The notes beneath the pieces were generated by a model. The model was given only the letters and a program-made list of their open reading frames with translations, had not been told where the DNA came from and searched no databases. A program made the position numbers and the translations under genes. From contig LLCB01000026.1 in the NCBI GenBank assembly GCA_001414345.1, forward strand, positions 124,001-188,000: a stretch of DNA of 64,000 bases, given 5' to 3'. Origin of the DNA: Hymenoscyphus infarciens. Lineage: Eukaryota; Ascomycota; Leotiomycetes; Helotiales; Helotiaceae. How positions within the stretch are numbered: the stretch's first letter is position 1; each line of letters opens with the position of its first letter. This document shows, one piece after another, positions 14,614-27,733 of this stretch.

Positions 14614-15190
14614 TAGAGATTATTCTATTCTATTAAGTACGCTAGTAGAGAACACTAGTATACTAAGCACGCTGCTATATAATTCACTCTTAAATCCTTA
14701 TTAACTTCTAGGTTCTCTAAAAAGTGAGAATAATCTTAATTTTACTTTCTTAGAGTATTTTCTAACTTTTAGATATATTTCTTATAGACTTATATCTTTT
14801 CTAGAGAGACTAGCCTCTCTAGAACTCTCTAGTAGAAGAGATACTCTCTTACGTTTACTCGCTAGAAGTAAGCGTAGATATATATAAAAGTGAAAAGAGA
14901 TTTAGTATACGATTATGAAAAGTCCTTAGATTTAAAGCTTTTTAAGCTTTGTTTTATTCGATTATACGTAGTTTATTAATTTACGAGCTTTGTTTATTAT
15001 TTTTATCTATTTTTATATATTATTAGCGTCTTAGTATAAGTTTACTTTTTTAGATAGAACTAATCCTTTTTAGAAAGGTAGTAGCGAGTATACTTAAGTA
15101 AGAGTGAATATATTAAACTTCTAGCTAATTCTATATACTACTATAGATACTATACTAGCGTACTTAGTAGAATAGAATTTACCTTATTTA
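14614..15190. repeat. decayed inverted-repeat element
   Basis: Imperfect inverted arms of about 75-85 bp lie at roughly 14,614-14,692 and 15,105-15,190. The clearest shared piece is attctattctaytaagtacg on the left and its reverse complement on the right, and aattcactctta pairs with taagagtgaat further in. The spacing (~570 bp) suits a MITE or foldback element, but RIP has blurred the ends. Confidence 0.5.
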
Positions 15191-15273
15191 GAAACTCTAA
15201 CTATTTAAAGTATAGTCTACTATAGTACGTTATTTTTTTTATTTTTAGATAACTCTTATTTAGACCTATTAAT

Positions 15274-15750
15274 TATAATAGTACGCTATCCTAGATTATT
15301 ATATAATAGTACTATTCTGAATTATCGATATTCGTAAAAACTGCCGATATCTCTAAATACTACTAATACCTCTAATACCTCTAGACTAAGATTACGAATA
15401 ACCGATACTTATAAAAGCGAAGTGTCGAAGGTATTAATATCTAACATTTATATATAGAAGAGATTAAGGTTTAAATATTATATATTTAGCTTTTCGAAGG
15501 TTTAGAGGTTATATAATTAGCTTTTTAGCTCTTATTATTTAGTATTAGCTATATTAGACAGAGCTTAGTTATTATTATTATTAGAACTTAGTAGCTTCTA
15601 ATCTCTTATATATAGACGTTTATATTTAGTATAGAAAAGAGATAGTTTATTATTTTCTTTTATATTAGTACCTAGTATTTATATACGTTATTCTACTAAA
15701 AGCACTTCTATATATCTCTTTTATAGTTATATATATTTTATACTATTATA
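15274..15750 (+). repeat. 5' LTR of the Ty3/Gypsy element
   Basis: This 477-bp copy aligns end to end with 26035-26511. Its outer (left) half keeps C and G bases that have become T or A in the other copy, for example gtacgctatcc and gattacgaataaccg. Confidence 0.9.
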
Positions 15751-17379
15751 TAAAAATAATAAACTCTTCTTTACTAGTAATAGCCTTAATAATATCTCTT
15801 TTAAGCTTATTATTACTCTTTATTTTAAAGTCGATTTAGCTTAGATTTAAACTATTATAATAGTATTTTTAAATAGCTAGGTAATTAGAGACTATCTAAA
15901 GAGCTAGTAATACTAGGGTTTAGTAACTATATAGATAGCTAGTAAAATTCGTATTATAGATATATTAAGAGATTAGAATATACTAAGTATTTCTAAGAAT
16001 CTTAATAACTCTCTTAGTATAAGGACTATTATACTTAATTTAGATAATTAATATTCTAAAGTTATTTAAAAGACTTTTAAATTAACTCTTTTATCTCCTT
16101 TAAATTAATATTTAATATATTAGAATTAAGCGTGACTCTAGGTCTCTTCTAAGCTCTACTTCTAAGCGTAGAGCCTCTTTTTAAGGAAGAAAGTTAAGCT
16201 TTAATAGAAAGGTTCTTAACTTAGTACTATACTCTTAAGAATAATAAGAAGCTTAAGAATAATAAAAGTAAAAGCTTAGTATCTAGAAGCTAAAGAGATT
16301 AATAAGACTTCTCTAATATAGATAAGATATAAGATATAATTTAAGCTATAAAGGTTAAGAATTAAGAAAAAGAAGAGAGAATTTTAAAGTAAGATAACTA
16401 GATTATCTAATTATTAGACTTAGTATAGTAAATTAGTTAATAACTACTAAATAATAACTAAAGTCTAAGTCTTATCTAACTAATATAAACACCTTCTTCT
16501 ATCTCTTTAAAATATTATTAAGTATAAAACCCTACTTCTAATATTCCTTTCTTATAATAACCTACTCTATATCTATAACCTAAAAGTATCTTAAAAGCTC
16601 TTTAACTTATTAAAAGTAAGATTATAGAGAAAATTAAACCTTTAAATAATAGTACTTTACTTATATATAAGTAATAGAGAATACTAGTATATAATCGACT
16701 TTATATAAACGCTAACTATTATTAGATACTTTTAATTTATAAAGCCTTTATTTAGAGAATAATAATAAAACTTACTTAGAACTACTTAAAGCTTTAATAT
16801 AAGTCTAATATAAGTAAGACGATATTTAAAGATTATAAAGAAATAATTAAACTTCTTAATACTTACTATCTAACTAGTTATAAAAAGGAGAATACTTAGA
16901 ATACCTTTTAGTCTCTTTAAATAAGATAGAAGAGTTATATAAGAGAAAGTTTTTTAGAATTTAAAAGTCGCTTTTTAAGTATAGTAATACTTAGAGAGGT
17001 ATTAGAATAAGATAAATTCTACTATATATAAGAGAAGCTTATATCTTAGCTTAGAAACTAATTAGTTAAGAGTAAGAGATACTAGAATATTAATTTTAAT
17101 AAGATAATAAGAGACCTTTTATTTATAGATAAGGAATAGTATTAAAATACTAAGTTATATATAACTAGTATAATAAGTATAGAAAAACTAGTAGTAATAA
17201 GCTCTTTATACTAAAAGCCTAATACTAATCGATTCTTATCTAGTTTAGCTATAAAACTCTTACTACTCTTATATAAACTCTATTCTACTTCTTAGAAAAC
17301 TTCTTAAACTCCTAAGCGCTCTTCTACTAGCGAAAGATTAAAGACTTTATCTATAAACTAATTCTCTACTAGTATAAAG

Positions 17380-20300
17380 TATTATAATTATAAGAAACCT
17401 AGGTATATTAAGCTTAACTACTCTAATCTACCTAGTATTAATAAGATAGATAATTAATCTAAGAAAGAATAAGAAACTAAAGAGTACTTTAACTCTAACC
17501 TAAGTTAAGAGAAAAATAAAAAGGCTTAGGTAAAAATACTTTCCTAGACCTATATAAATATAATCTAGTTAGACTTAATCTTTCTAAGCTTATAGAAGGA
17601 AAATAATTCCTTATAAATACTACTCTTAGTATATAGAGATATAGTATTAAAATATAAGCTTTAGTAGATATAAGAGTAAATAAGTACTTATTTCTAAATT
17701 AACTCTTAGCTTTATAATTATTAAAAGTAATAGGTTTATAGATCTAGAAACTATCTTATTTAGTATCTATTTATAAATATAATAATAGTACTAAAAGCTA
17801 GGTAACCTAGTTTATATAACTATATTTAAATATAGATAAACGTTATATTTATAACTACCTCTTTATTATCCTAGACCTTAGATAATAAGACCTAATTATT
17901 AATAATAAGTAGTTAAACTACTTTAAAGTTCTTTTTAACCTTTTAAAGAACTAGATTACTTAGCTAGCTAATTACTCTCTAACTCTTTACTTTAGTAAGA
18001 AGATTTTACTTTTACTTTCTAACTAGAACTAGAAACCTATTTTAAATTCTTAGTTAGATATAAATTAAAAGGAATATATAATCTATTAATAAGAAAGACG
18101 TAAAAAAGGTAGACTTATAAATATAGCTAAGTTATTACTTCTATCTATAATAATACCTCTTAAAATTTTAATATCTAACTCTATTCTAAAGCCTCTATAA
18201 ACTACTAATATAGCCTTAAAAGGCTAGACTCTATACTCTTTTATTAGTAAAATAAGTATAAATATTATATATTTTAATATAAAATAACTTAACTTAGAAT
18301 TCTATATAACTAGTATTTATAAGCTAGATTAGATTATTAATAAAAGATTAGCCTCTCTTTAAGACAACGATAATATAAGAGCTCTAATATAAGCTTAACT
18401 CTTAAAATATTATTTATCTTATAAAGACGTATTCTTAAAAGTAGCTTCTAATAAGCTCTCTTCTTACTATAAATATAACTATAAGATTACTTTAAATAAG
18501 CTACTTCTTAACTCCTTTTTACCTCTATATTAATAGTTAACTATAAAGCTTAAAGTTATAAAAGAGTATCTTATAAAGAACTTAAATAAGAGGTTTATTA
18601 CTAATAGTAATAGCCTTTTCGCCTCTCTAGTACTCTTTATTAAAAAGGCTAATAGTAATAAGTTATAGTTTTATATTAATTATAAGAAGTTAAACGCTTT
18701 AACTTAAAATAATTCCTATCTAATCTCTTATATTAATAAGCTCTTTTCTAAGATAAGAATAGCTAAAATCTTTACTAAGTTAGATATTAGATAAGCTTTC
18801 TATTATATTTAAATAGACTTTAAATTAGAAGAGATAACTATATTTAAAACTAAGTATATATATATAAATATAAGGTCCTCTCTTTTAAACTCTATAATAG
18901 CTTTACTACTTATTAATATTATATAAATAATATCTTAATTAACTATTTAAACGACTTCTATATTACTTACTTAGATAATATTTTAATTTATTTAAATACT
19001 ATTAAAGAAAATTAGCTCTAAGAAGTAGGACTTTAAGTAGATATTAAGAAAAGTAAATTTAATATTACTAGAGTTAAATACTTAGGATTTATCTTAACTA
19101 TAAAGAGACTTAAAGTTAACTCTAAAAAGGTAGAGCTTTTATAAAACTAGGTTTAATCTAATACTATAATAGATATAAAGTTTTATTTAAGGTTTATAGG
19201 ATTTTATAAATAATTTATTAAAGGTTATACTAAAATTACTAAACTCTTAACTATAATAATATACTCTATAAAGCCGTTTCTATAAACACTTAAATATAAA
19301 GAAGTCTTTAAAGTACTAAGAACTAAGCTACTTACGATTTAAACCTTATACTACTTTAATCTCGATTATAATATAAAGCTAGAGATAGACTTCTTAAAAA
19401 GAGTAATAGTAGATATATTCTTATAATAACATAATAGCCTTTAGTACTCTATTAGGTTCTACTTATACGTTCTAATTAGCTACGAATTAAACTAAGAGAT
19501 CTATAATAAAGAGCTATCTACTATTATAGAAGCTTTTAAGAAATAGTACTCTAAACTTATATTATATTAGAAGTATATTAATATATATTTAGATTATAGA
19601 TTATTAGAATACTTTATAATAACTAAGCTACTTATAGCTAAGTAAGTTTAATAGATAGAGTTTTTATTAGACTTTAACTTTTAGATCTAATTTATGTCTA
19701 AAAAGAGTAATTAAAAAGTAGATATATTAACCTAATATAAATAAGACCTAAAAACCTATAATTAAGCTAAATTAGATAGCTACTTATAGACTTTTTTAAG
19801 ACCTAATTATTTAAACTTCTAAATTAATACTAAACTTACTTAGACCTTTTTATAAGAATAGTTTATATCTCTTAATATAATTTAGTTAGACGTTATTCTA
19901 GAAATAAGTTTAAATATAATTTAGAAGTTAAAAGAAGATAATCTATACTCTTTTTAGAAAGAACGTTATAAACTTCTAGATAAATACTATCTCTTATTAG
20001 ATAATTTACTACTCTTTAAAGATTAACTTTACGTTTAAAAGAATACTAAACTCTATATAAAACTAATCTAAGAAGTCTATAACTAAGTATCTAGTACTTA
20101 CTTAAGTACGAAAAAGATATACTAGTTATTAGTATAATACTACTACTAGGCTAGAATATCTTTAAACTATAGAAGATATATATAGAATTATTAAGTCTAT
20201 AAATACTTCTATCTTTAATAAACTAAGTAATAAGGCTTTCTTTACCTTCTATCTATACTTAACTATCTTATATAATATTTATATATAGACTTTAAATTAT

Positions 20301-21300
20301 TCTTAAAAGATAAATATAGATTTAATACTATATTAGTATTTATTAACTAACTTAGAAAGGATTTAATATTAATACTCTATTACTTAACTATAGATACTAA
20401 AAGACTAGCTAAACTCTTTATTTAATAGATTTACTATTTTAGCTACTACTTTAAATTAATTATATCTAATTAAAGATCTTAATTTATATTATTATTTTAG
20501 ACTAAATTTTATTAAATAATTAGTATTAAGCTTAAGCTTAGTACTATCTATTATAAATAGATAGATAGATAAATAAAGATAATAAACTAATCTATTAATT
20601 AGAGACTAAGGCTCTTTATAACCTACTATTAAGATAACTAGAGCGAATTAATCCTCTTAATAGATAGAGTATAAATAATACTTATATACTTATCTATTAG
20701 TATAACCTCTTATTAGCTTAAGTTTAGACTTAATCTAAAGACTTTATAGAACTAGAAGATGCTAAAGACTTCTATTTTCTAAGAATAACTTAACTATAAT
20801 AAAGTAGTAAAAGTAGTCTAATATATATACTCTACTTAGGAGATAGCTAAAGTTAATATAAGTAAGGTTTAGAAAAAAATAGAGAATAGTATAAATTAAT
20901 ATTAAAGAGCTATTAACTAAGATATTAGAGATAAAGTCTACTTATTTACTAAGAATCTTAAGATAAATTATCTTAGCTAAAAGCTTATTAAATAGTAGAT
21001 AGAACCTTTTAAAATACTAAAATATATAAAATACTTTTATAAGCTAAAACTTTTTAAAAGTTTATTAATTTATAATGTTTTTACTTCTAATATACTTTTA
21101 AAGAATCTAAACACTTCTCTACTAGAATAAGAGACTCTAAAGCCTTTACTAGAGATTATTAAAAGTATATAAGAATAAGAGGTATAAGAAATACTTAGTA
21201 ATAGACTTTTTAAAAGATAGCTATAATATTAAGTAAAATAGGTTAGATATAATTTAGATCCTATTTAGTATTCTATAGATAATTTTTAAAGTTTACTATA
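17380..21300 (+). pseudogene. gag-pol remnant of the chromovirus
   Basis: RIP has turned Cys, His, Gln and Arg codons into Tyr, stop or Lys codons, but the spacing of several domains can still be read. A CCHC knuckle lies at 17380-17421 (read as YYNYKKPRYIKLNY). A protease strand is near 17,650. Reverse transcriptase motifs follow: FYINYKKLN near 18,670 and the YLDD box, now YLDN, near 18,966. The integrase HHCC zinc region is near 20,065-20,215. A chromodomain-like C-terminus is at about 21,170-21,290 (EILSNRLFKR, then QVKQVRYNLDP). Many in-frame stops rule out function. The chromodomain presumably steered integration to heterochromatin. Confidence 0.8.
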
Positions 21301-22375
21301 TTATTTAAGAGACTTTTATATTAAATATCTAAAAGAGCTAAGACTACTCTAATACTTATTTAAATAGATTAATATATAAGAATTAAATAAGAATTAGATA
21401 AAAGAGTTAATTTATAAAACTCTATTAATACTCTCTAATTCTAGTTACTCTTAAAAAAGAATATATAATAAAAACCTAAGATAAAACACTAAATAGTAGG
21501 AATATTTAAAGTTAATAAAGTAAAGAACTAAGACTAAGTTACTACTAAAACAGAGCCTATACTATCTCTTCTTTCTCTAACTTATTATCCTCCTTCTCTC
21601 TCTCTTAAGTATAAGAAGCCTAAATTAGCTCTTCCTCTATCTCCTTCTTATAAGAACGTTTCTTACTTTAATAACCTCTTATAACTAGCTTAGTAAAAGA
21701 CGCTTATAAACTCTTTAAGTAGGCTTTAAAAAGAACTTAAACCTAGGTTTAGATAGAGGTTCTACCTTTTATAGGATAGTATAAGGACTATTAAATATTT
21801 ATAACTAAAACCTCTCTAATAAGTAAGAGATACTTATAGTAACCTTAGTATAAAGCACCTAAGTCTCTTTTAAGAGAGTAAACTATACTTTTAAACTATT
21901 CTTTAGTACCTCTATACTAGTAATAACTAATATCTTATCTAAGGTCTTAATAGCTCTCTTAATCTCCTTCTTCTCTTTCTTAAGCTTAAGCTTATTAAAC
22001 TTCTTCTTAATAAACTATAATAACTACCTAAGTTAGAATAGATTTAGTATATATTTAGAATTAAACTTACTAAGATATATATAGTATTCTACTTAATATA
22101 ATACTTATACTTCTTTAACTTTAGCTTCTTAAAAGTATATATATAATCTTTATTCTAAGATTTTACTTAAAGATATTAAATATAGTAGACTTAGTAGATA
22201 GCTAGAAACGTACTAAGAGGATATAAGAGAGGTATTTTACTATATTAGATTAGCTTTAAATTAGGTTTAATTAATTACTTACGTAACTAGGTTATTCTAA
22301 GGCTTTGCTAAGACTTCGTTTAATATATATAAATAAAGCTAGAGTATCTATACTCTTCGCTTTTCTCTTTAGTTT

Positions 22376-25300
22376 AGTTTTCCTTAATATTAGATACTAT
22401 TTTATAAGTACTCTCTTTATATATTTATAGAGAGCTATTATACTAAAACTAAACTCTCTCTCTTTATCTAGGAAGGCTTTTACTAATATCTTAATAATAA
22501 TATATATATTTACTTATATTAAATCTCTTAAATTTACTATTCTCTTCTATAAAGCTAAACCTATTTATATTAAGTAGTAAGGTCTAGTGTTCTTTTATTA
22601 GCTATATCGAGTCTTTTAAAAGTAACTTATTAATCTAAGAACTATTCTACTCTGCTTTAGAGTTAGTAGAGCTAATCTCTCTTCTCTCTTCTATTAACGT
22701 TATATTCTAATCTAGCTCGAGAACTCGACCTACTAAAACATATATACTAGTGTAATATATTTTTGAGTTGAAAACGCTCTAAGAAGCTTGAATTTAGAAG
22801 GTAAAAACTCTACTATATATATAGGGAAAAGAGGTTACGTAAGACTCTCTTTTCTATAATATACCTCTTAGGTCTAGGAAAACGACAGCTTCCTAGGCCT
22901 ATAAACTTAAACTAGATTATAAAAGAACCTCTTAACTATATCGCTCTCTATTTCTACTATAGAGTTCTACGTATTCTTAAGAGTAAAGTCCTACTCCTAG
23001 ATTCTATCTAACTTCCTCTTTTATACTATAGCTCTAACTCTACTTTAGTTCTAGCTTTAGTATCTTTAGTAAAGAGCAGGTAGCGTTTATAAGAGATAGT
23101 AGCTCGTAGTTAGCGTTATATACTAGCTTCGTAGAGTACTAAGCTTCTAGATATTTAAAGTATTCGAGCACCTCTTAGAGTAAGCTAGCGCGCTACTAGG
23201 CTTCTAGTTTAAATGCCTTCTACGAAGGGCTTTATACAAGCTCGTCGAGAGAGTAAGCTGCTAAATTAAGGTATATCTACTCGAGTAGTAGAGCTTTCAC
23301 TATATTCGAAGTTAAGAGCGTTCTATAAGAGAGTCCCGTCTATACTTATTAGAAGAGTCCTTATTTACACTCGTTAAAAGAGTCTCGTATTCGAAGTTAG
23401 AAGAGCTCTACTTTAAGAGCTTTTAAGTACTCGTCGTCGAGAGTAAGTATCGAGAGGTTAGTTACGCTAACTAACAGCGGAGAGCGTTCTAAATACGTAG
23501 TAATATTATTATATACGTAAGCAGAAGTTATAGATTACACTCTAGGTATAAACCGGGCTTATAACTATAACGTATTTTTAGGTTGAAAACGCTCTAAGAA
23601 GCTTAAATTTAAGAGGTGAAAACTCTGCTATATATATAGAGAAAAGGGGTTATATAAGACTCTCTTTTCTATAATAACTAGCTATTACTATACTACTACT
23701 ACCTTCTTCTACTAAGACAACTACTAGTTCCTTATAATATAAGATCTCTAAATTACCTATATCTAACTCTACTCTATAATAAATCCTTAAAGTAATAATC
23801 TTATTAATAAGTAAAGTTTATAAACTTAAAGTAAATACTTTAAATATAGCTAGTACTTCTTATTAATATACTTCTACTTAGCTATAAACTCTTAATATAA
23901 CTTATTCCTCTTCTATAGTTCTATTATTAAAGAAGATAAGTAAGATAGCTAATTCTTACTAATTTACTATAGAAAATAAATTTACTTATATAACCTAGGA
24001 AACTAAAATTATAGTAAAGTTATCTATTAATACTAACTACTTTAAGTCTAAGAAAGTAAGGATAAATTTAATCTACTACTATACTTTTAGAAGAGCTTAA
24101 AACTATATTTATCTAAGATATAAGTTTAATACTATAGATCGGTTTAGTAGCTATAAAGAGATATTAACTTATCTCTAAAATATTACTATTAGCTCTTATA
24201 TATACTAAGAAGCTTATATCTAATATTAAGACCTTATTATATTAAAGAGAGAAACTTTCTATAACTTCTATACCGAGTTCTAATAAATTATAGATAAAGC
24301 TAAAGTTCTCTAATAAGACTAGGTAAAAGACTTATAGAATAAGTTAACTCTTATATTATATTAATCTCTTATTATTACTAAGTTCTAAGTTAAGAGAGAT
24401 ATAAACTCCTTTTATAATCTTATAAGTAGTATTAATAGTAACCTTTAAAATCTCGCTTCTTAAAAGGTATAAGTAATAAACTTTCCTTCTATCTTAAACT
24501 AGTATACGTCTACTCTTACGCCTATTAGCTCTTCTTCCTTTATAGTCTCTTTTATTTCTCTTAGACGCTCTAACGCCTCTACTATAAATAACCGCTTAAC
24601 TCTAAGACTATTAGATAAGTGCTTTAACTATAGTAATCCTAGTTATTATATTAAGAATTATTTAAAGCTAAAGATATATAAGGTTAACCTTAAAGAGCTT
24701 AAAAGAGAAGATACTAGCTTAGAGTTAGGAAACGAAGAAGCTTAAAAGAAGACTCCTTCTTAGGTAAATATAAGATTAATCTTTCTAAGATTAATCTATA
24801 GTTATTAATTAATAAGAAAGCGTTTACTTTACTTATTATAATAACTATTAATAGATTTAGTATATAAACTACTACTTTTAGTAACCTTAAAGTAAATACC
24901 TTTTCTTTTATAAATATATAACTTAGTTATAACTTTATAAAGTTCTATAGTTTAAAGACTAAAAGACTTCTTACTCTTATTAAGATTCGTAGATATAATA
25001 GAGAAATCGAGAGTAACGCTATATACTATCTCCTTTTAAATTATATCTTAAATAGCTATAAATTCTTTAATATACTATTTATTCTCTTAGACTTAGGTCT
25101 ATATAATATTATTCTTAGCTAGAGGTTCTTTAAGTACTTTTATATTAATATTAATATAACTTATTAGAAACTACTCTAGCCTAATAACCTTAAGCCTTAC
25201 TTCTCTACTCGATAGCTAACTTCTCTCTCTTAAGACGCTATATAACTAAAAGACTCTATACTCTCTTACTAAGATAAAGCTAATACTCGTAACTAAGCTA

Positions 25301-25524
25301 TAGAAATAGATAAATAGCGCTAATAAGGCGGAAGACTCTTAGAGCCTATAGATTGTCTTAAAATTAATACTATAACTCTAACTAGTTATACCCCGACTAT
25401 ATATAATAGAGGAGGCTATAAGTCTTCGATATAAGTATAATTCTAGGTTATAAAGATAGTTTTCCTTAATATTAGATACTATTCTATAAGCACTCTCTTT
25501 ATGTATTTATAGAGAGCTATTATA
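22376..25524 (+). mobile_element. nested second gag-bearing element
   Basis: A ~66-bp sequence beginning agttttccttaatattag occurs at about 22,376-22,441 and again at about 25,459-25,524, and may be terminal repeats or what remains of them. Between them lies a second, different Gag: a capsid-like stretch at about 23,985-24,500 and a zinc knuckle (KCFNYSNPSYYIKNYLKL) at about 24,610-24,660. No reverse transcriptase can be read, so this looks like a non-autonomous or truncated element. A separate ~100-bp direct repeat (22,754-22,855 and 23,571-23,675) brackets a GC-richer patch in its 5' part. Exact ends are uncertain. Confidence 0.55.
22754..23675. repeat. ~100-bp direct repeats bracketing a GC-richer patch
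   Basis: The sequences at 22,754-22,855 and 23,571-23,675 share blocks such as ttgaaaacgctctaagaagc and agactctcttttctataat. The ~715 bp between them retain far more CpG and GpC than the rest of the island, with repeated gagagtaag motifs. This could be a long LTR or 5' leader of the nested element. I see no gene in it. Confidence 0.55.
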
Positions 25525-26034
25525 ACTTTTATATATATATATATTCTAGAAGATAAGTTAGTATATAAGAATATATCTAATTAGAAAATATTCTTACTAT
25601 TTATATTATTTAGATAAAAAGAAAAGAAGAAGAGAAGTTAGAATTAAGGAAAAGTCGTCTACTAATATACTACTTATAATAATAGCTATTACTTTATAAT
25701 TATTATTTATTACTTAATAATTACTATTATAATATATAATAATAGTAAGAATATAATAACTTTATAGTAGTATACTACTCTTTATCTAATAGCTAATAAT
25801 TAGCCTCTCTTCTATTTATATCTATTATTATATAGTAGATAGTAGTAAATAAAGAGTAATTAGCTCTTAAATAATAATACTACTAGCTATCGACTCTACC
25901 TCGACTATTAGATACTATAATAGTAGATAAGTTATATTCTTTATAATAAAGAGATAAATAATACTCTAGTTAATCTAATACTATATTAATTAATAACTAA
26001 AGACTTAGAACGAGTCTTTTTAAAGAAGAGGGAA

Positions 26035-26511
26035 TATAATAGTATACTATCTTAGATTATTATATAATAGTACTATTCTAAATTATTAGTATTTATAAAA
26101 ACTACTAATACCTTTAAGTACTACTAATACCTCTAATACTCCTAGGCTAAGATTATAAATAACTAATACTTATATAAGTAAAGTACTAAAGATATTAATA
26201 TCTAATATTTATATATAGAAGGGATTAAGGTTTAGATATTATATATTTAGCTTTTTAAAGGTTTAGAGGTTATATAATTAGCTTTTCAGCTCTTGTTATT
26301 TAGTATTAGCTATATTAGATAGGGCTCGGTTATTATTATTATTAGAACTTAGTAGCTTCCGACCTCTTATATATAGACGTTTATATTTAGTATAGAAGAG
26401 AGATAGTTTATTATTTTCTTCTATATTAGTACCTAGTATTTATAGACGTTATTCTACCAAAAGCACTTCTATATACCTCTTCTGTAGTTGTGTATATTTC
26501 GTGCTATTATA
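26035..26511 (+). repeat. 3' LTR of the Ty3/Gypsy element
   Basis: This 477-bp copy matches 15274-15750. Here the right (outer) half is the better preserved one, with cagctcttg, ggctcgg, ccgacctc and gtgtatatttcgtgc, where the 5' copy has T or A. Confidence 0.9.
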
Positions 26512-26640
26512 TTAATAAGAGATATGCTCTAATATTAAGAAGAGGTAGAGATATATAAATATATAGAGGAAAGAACCAGCTATACTTACTTTTGATCTAT
26601 AGTAGAAGAAGAGGAAACGACGCAATTTTAGAATATATCT

Positions 26641-27733
26641 TAAGACAAACTAGCTCTTTTGCTTCACTCCCTTATATATTGTAATTCTTCGGCTCTCTAT
26701 CGTGCTCTTATAACCTTCTTTAAAGCTATTATAGAGACGACAAAAATTACAAATAGAGTAGGATCTATACTAATTAATCGAAGTGTGAAGTCCCCGTGGA
26801 ATTGTTACTCTTTCTTCTCTCTCTGTTTTCTTTGTAAAATGAGGTAGAGGATAATGGATCATTCTCATAATCCTTCTTACCAAGATTCTAGAGAAGAGAG
26901 TAATAAGTAGAAGTTTCACGAGAGCGTAAAGTCAAGTGGTGGCTTTATTTAGTACGTAAGCTGATTAGGAAGTGAATGAATAGCAGAATAGTAAAAACTT
27001 TTATTAGTGCTTTTCATGTAAAAATAAAAAAAGGCGGAAAAAGAGCCTTCTATCCACGGAGTTCATTCGAGTATACACGAAAACGTACGAAAACCAGCAA
27101 GCACAAGCACAAGCTCCATGATACAATTCAATTGCTCACTTGTATTAATATTATGTACCTATCTAGCCCCGTTAAATCGAGGACCAATGCAAGCCATCAG
27201 CATCTCCTTTATCTCATGTAGACACCCTAGAGGAGACTTCGCACACCCAGCTCCATCCATCCGTGATATGATATACACGTAGCCCTGTCTCTCCGAGACA
27301 ACGCCCAAGTCAAATATTTGCGAGAAAGCCAGCAAATTCCTGTCCACCCGGTCTAATTTTCCGGTAGAAGGAATAAGTCAGAGGCCCGAAAACACCCTTG
27401 CTGCCAACCAACACACCGGGACCCCAGACCAGGTGCATATATGCCACCCCTATTTTTGTCACCCACACCTCGACTCCACCCAAAGTAGCATGCGCCGTGA
27501 ACATGCAGAAGTAGGAAAAGCAAGAGTGTGGCGTATGTAAAAGCTTAGCCCAAATGCCAAAGAATGAGAGAGGCAAGCGCATGACCGAATGGTTGTCGTA
27601 TGAGTTGGCAAAGTCGGCGTAAAAAAAGGAAAGGAAAAAATATATCGCGTATTGTACAGGGTATCTCAACAAATTCGTATAGTAATTGCTCGGGGATCAA
27701 TCACCTTTGCTCGTCGCCTCAGGGGTTGGTCCT
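26641..27733. other. non-coding flank between the RIP island and the coiled-coil gene
   Basis: Base composition returns to normal with no convincing gene. Short frames of 60-80 codons occur without conserved motifs. The right part, from about 27,200, is probably the 3' UTR of the minus-strand coiled-coil gene. Confidence 0.4.

Larger units (their letters stand above)
15274..26511 (+). mobile_element. Ty3/Gypsy chromovirus, RIP-inactivated, with nested insertion
   Basis: Two LTRs of equal length (477 bp) bound the element and a 5-bp duplication, TTAAT, flanks it (15269-15273 and 26512-26516). The LTR ends read TA...TA, which RIP would produce from the canonical TG...CA. A purine-rich stretch (aaagaagaggga) just before the 3' LTR fits a polypurine tract. 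Internally, in plus-strand order, are remnants of a Gag zinc knuckle, protease, reverse transcriptase, integrase and a chromodomain. This order (RT before integrase, chromodomain last) defines a chromovirus. Its 11.2 kb length exceeds the usual 6-7 kb because a second gag-bearing insertion sits in the 3' part. All frames are broken. The short duplication could be chance in AT-rich DNA, but it agrees with equal LTR lengths and matching ends. Confidence 0.88.
13981..26640. other. RIP-mutated AT-rich island
   Basis: Over about 12.7 kb, CpA and TpG are nearly missing while TpA is very common, and CpT, CpC and some CpG remain. This is the dinucleotide pattern of repeat-induced point mutation acting at CpA on both strands. 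No long open reading frame survives. The island holds a full LTR retrotransposon, a nested second element and an inverted-repeat remnant, listed separately. Such islands are normally H3K9-methylated heterochromatin in Pezizomycotina. It ends near 26,640, where ordinary sequence resumes. Confidence 0.93.

Noticed and set aside
15751..26034. Possible active retrotransposon
   Set aside because: Stops occur every few codons and key residues such as the second Asp of the RT box are lost, so it cannot be autonomous.
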